Assembly: GCA_034190875.2 (NCBI GenBank)
Contig: CM067348.1
Span: 28,536,373 to 28,600,372 of the forward strand
Source of the DNA: Urechis unicinctus
Taxonomy: Eukaryota; Annelida; Polychaeta; Xenopneusta; Urechidae
Length of the DNA stretch: 64,000 nt
Reading direction: 5' to 3'
Under the pieces are notes generated by a model. That model saw only the letters and a program-made list of their open reading frames with translations. It did not search any database and was not told the origin of the DNA. Every line of letters starts with the position of its first letter. Position 1 is the first letter of the stretch. Made by a program: the position numbers and the translations under genes. Below are positions 63,061-64,000 of the stretch, one piece after another.

Positions 63061-64000
63061 GATCAATGACAGAGGGACTGTACACAAACATGATGTTCAA
63101 CCTTAACACAATTATACTCTTAACTCTACTGCTAGCTTCCTCCACGCAGTTCCTTTCTACAATCTGAACGCAGAGCAGATTTAATCAACGGCCCTGTTGT
63201 CCAAGGTGCAAACGCATCACATGTATAGGAATCCGGCTTAATTATTTCAGTCCTTTGGGTGGATGTAGTATTAAAGGGAATCATTCTACAGCACATTCCT
63301 CTTAAGCTCCGAGAGCTCAGTGCTGTTATGTACAGATGGAGCACTCTCGTGGGAGATGTGTACAAAGTATATATACCTGTTTAGCATTCATTGAGTCACA
63401 GGGGAGATCGTTGATAAAGTTGACTTAAACTGTTGCATTCTTTATGATACAACCAACTACCAAGAGGGCGGGAATGCGGTACATGCTTACGTGTCACCTG
63501 CGTCAAAACCATCATATTCTCGTCATAACCATCATATCATCGCCATAACCATCATATTCTCGTCGTAACCATCCTATTCTCATCATAACCATCATATCAT
63601 CGTCATAACCATCATTACCTTGTGTTATGTGATGTATTAGAAAGTCGGTCGGGTTCGCCGCACACATTTGCGTTAAAGGGTTGCGAACATCTTCATGCAC
63701 ATACCTATGCATTGAACGACTACAACGACGGTCTCGCATGGTTACGCCCGAGGTGACGTAATTTCATGGGATCCGTTTAACCACGATGCTTGGTTTGTTG
63801 GTTATAATTACAGTCCATTATTCATAACTTCACATACTGAAAAACAGTCCCTGATGTTCGGGCACTATCAATCCAAACTTGTTATCAGCATAACATGACT
63901 CAACCAAATTGATCAATTCGCTCAACAGCAATGCAATCTTAGACCGCATAATTTCACTGGGTACGCTGTATGTCTTATAAACATATACGCCATGTAATAG
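63061..64000 (+). repeat. Family II macrosatellite, unit 5 (cut by window end)
   Basis: Alpha block with gtacagatggagcactctcg (about 63331), tttagcattcattgagtcac, a 20-bp minisatellite and catcttcatgcacatacc (about 63688). It matches unit 2 from 47200 onward. The unit continues beyond the right edge. Confidence 0.8.
63505..63620 (+). repeat. 20-bp minisatellite, about 6 copies
   Basis: Units cataaccatcatattctcgt and cataaccatcatatcatcgc at the same relative place as the larger array at 42765-43152 in unit 1. Confidence 0.94.

Overview
This is animal nuclear DNA, most likely from an aquatic invertebrate; I cannot name the species. The evidence is split genes with canonical GT/AG introns of 0.1 to 28 kb, calcium-binding EGF and TNFR-like exons in phase 1, a decayed non-LTR retrotransposon, and very large amounts of simple and tandem repeats. 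I see no bacterial genes, operons or CRISPR, and recognised no tRNA or rRNA gene. Most of the window is intronic or intergenic, so nearly all long open frames here are chance or repeat translations.

Gene 1 (minus strand, about 37.8 kb leftwards past base 1) is a secreted or receptor-type protein, seen as seven exons. In transcription order they are: signal peptide (37747-37561), EGF-like (37462-37322), calcium-binding EGF (36831-36706), three cysteine modules of exactly 75 nt (30206-30132, 1737-1663, 583-509), and an exon with no cysteine (367-236). Every internal junction is phase 1, so the exons join in one frame. The gene continues beyond the left edge. One intron is 28.4 kb (1738-30131) and another 6.5 kb (30207-36705).

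Gene 2 (minus strand) is represented by its terminal coding exon, 39880-38669. It encodes a 403-residue Ser/Gly-rich tail that starts with a basic cluster and carries several tyrosine motifs of SH2-docking type, like the cytoplasmic tail of a signalling receptor or an adaptor. Its upstream exons are not recognisable to the right, so the 24 kb up to the window end is probably its intron. Genes 2 and 1 are arranged head to tail with about 0.86 kb between stop and start.

The 6.5 kb intron of gene 1 contains a decayed LINE (minus strand, about 34.12 to 32.60 kb). It preserves AP-endonuclease motifs and, upstream of them, a broken NADAR/YbiA-like domain.

The large intron and the right third are each built from diverged long repeats in direct orientation. 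Family I (about 13.8-27.4 kb) has two nearly complete copies plus fragments. Family II (about 42.4-64.0 kb) is a tandem macrosatellite-like array with a unit of 4.4-6 kb, at least four units and the start of a fifth. Younger minisatellites and microsatellites have grown inside individual copies: eight (TA)n arrays, a 1.5 kb pure CT tract, and arrays with periods of 11, 16, 20, 25, about 41, 42, 43, 45, 57 and 77 bp. Several arrays can be traced to a single unexpanded monomer in a sister copy. All sequence comparisons were made by eye, so repeat edges are approximate.
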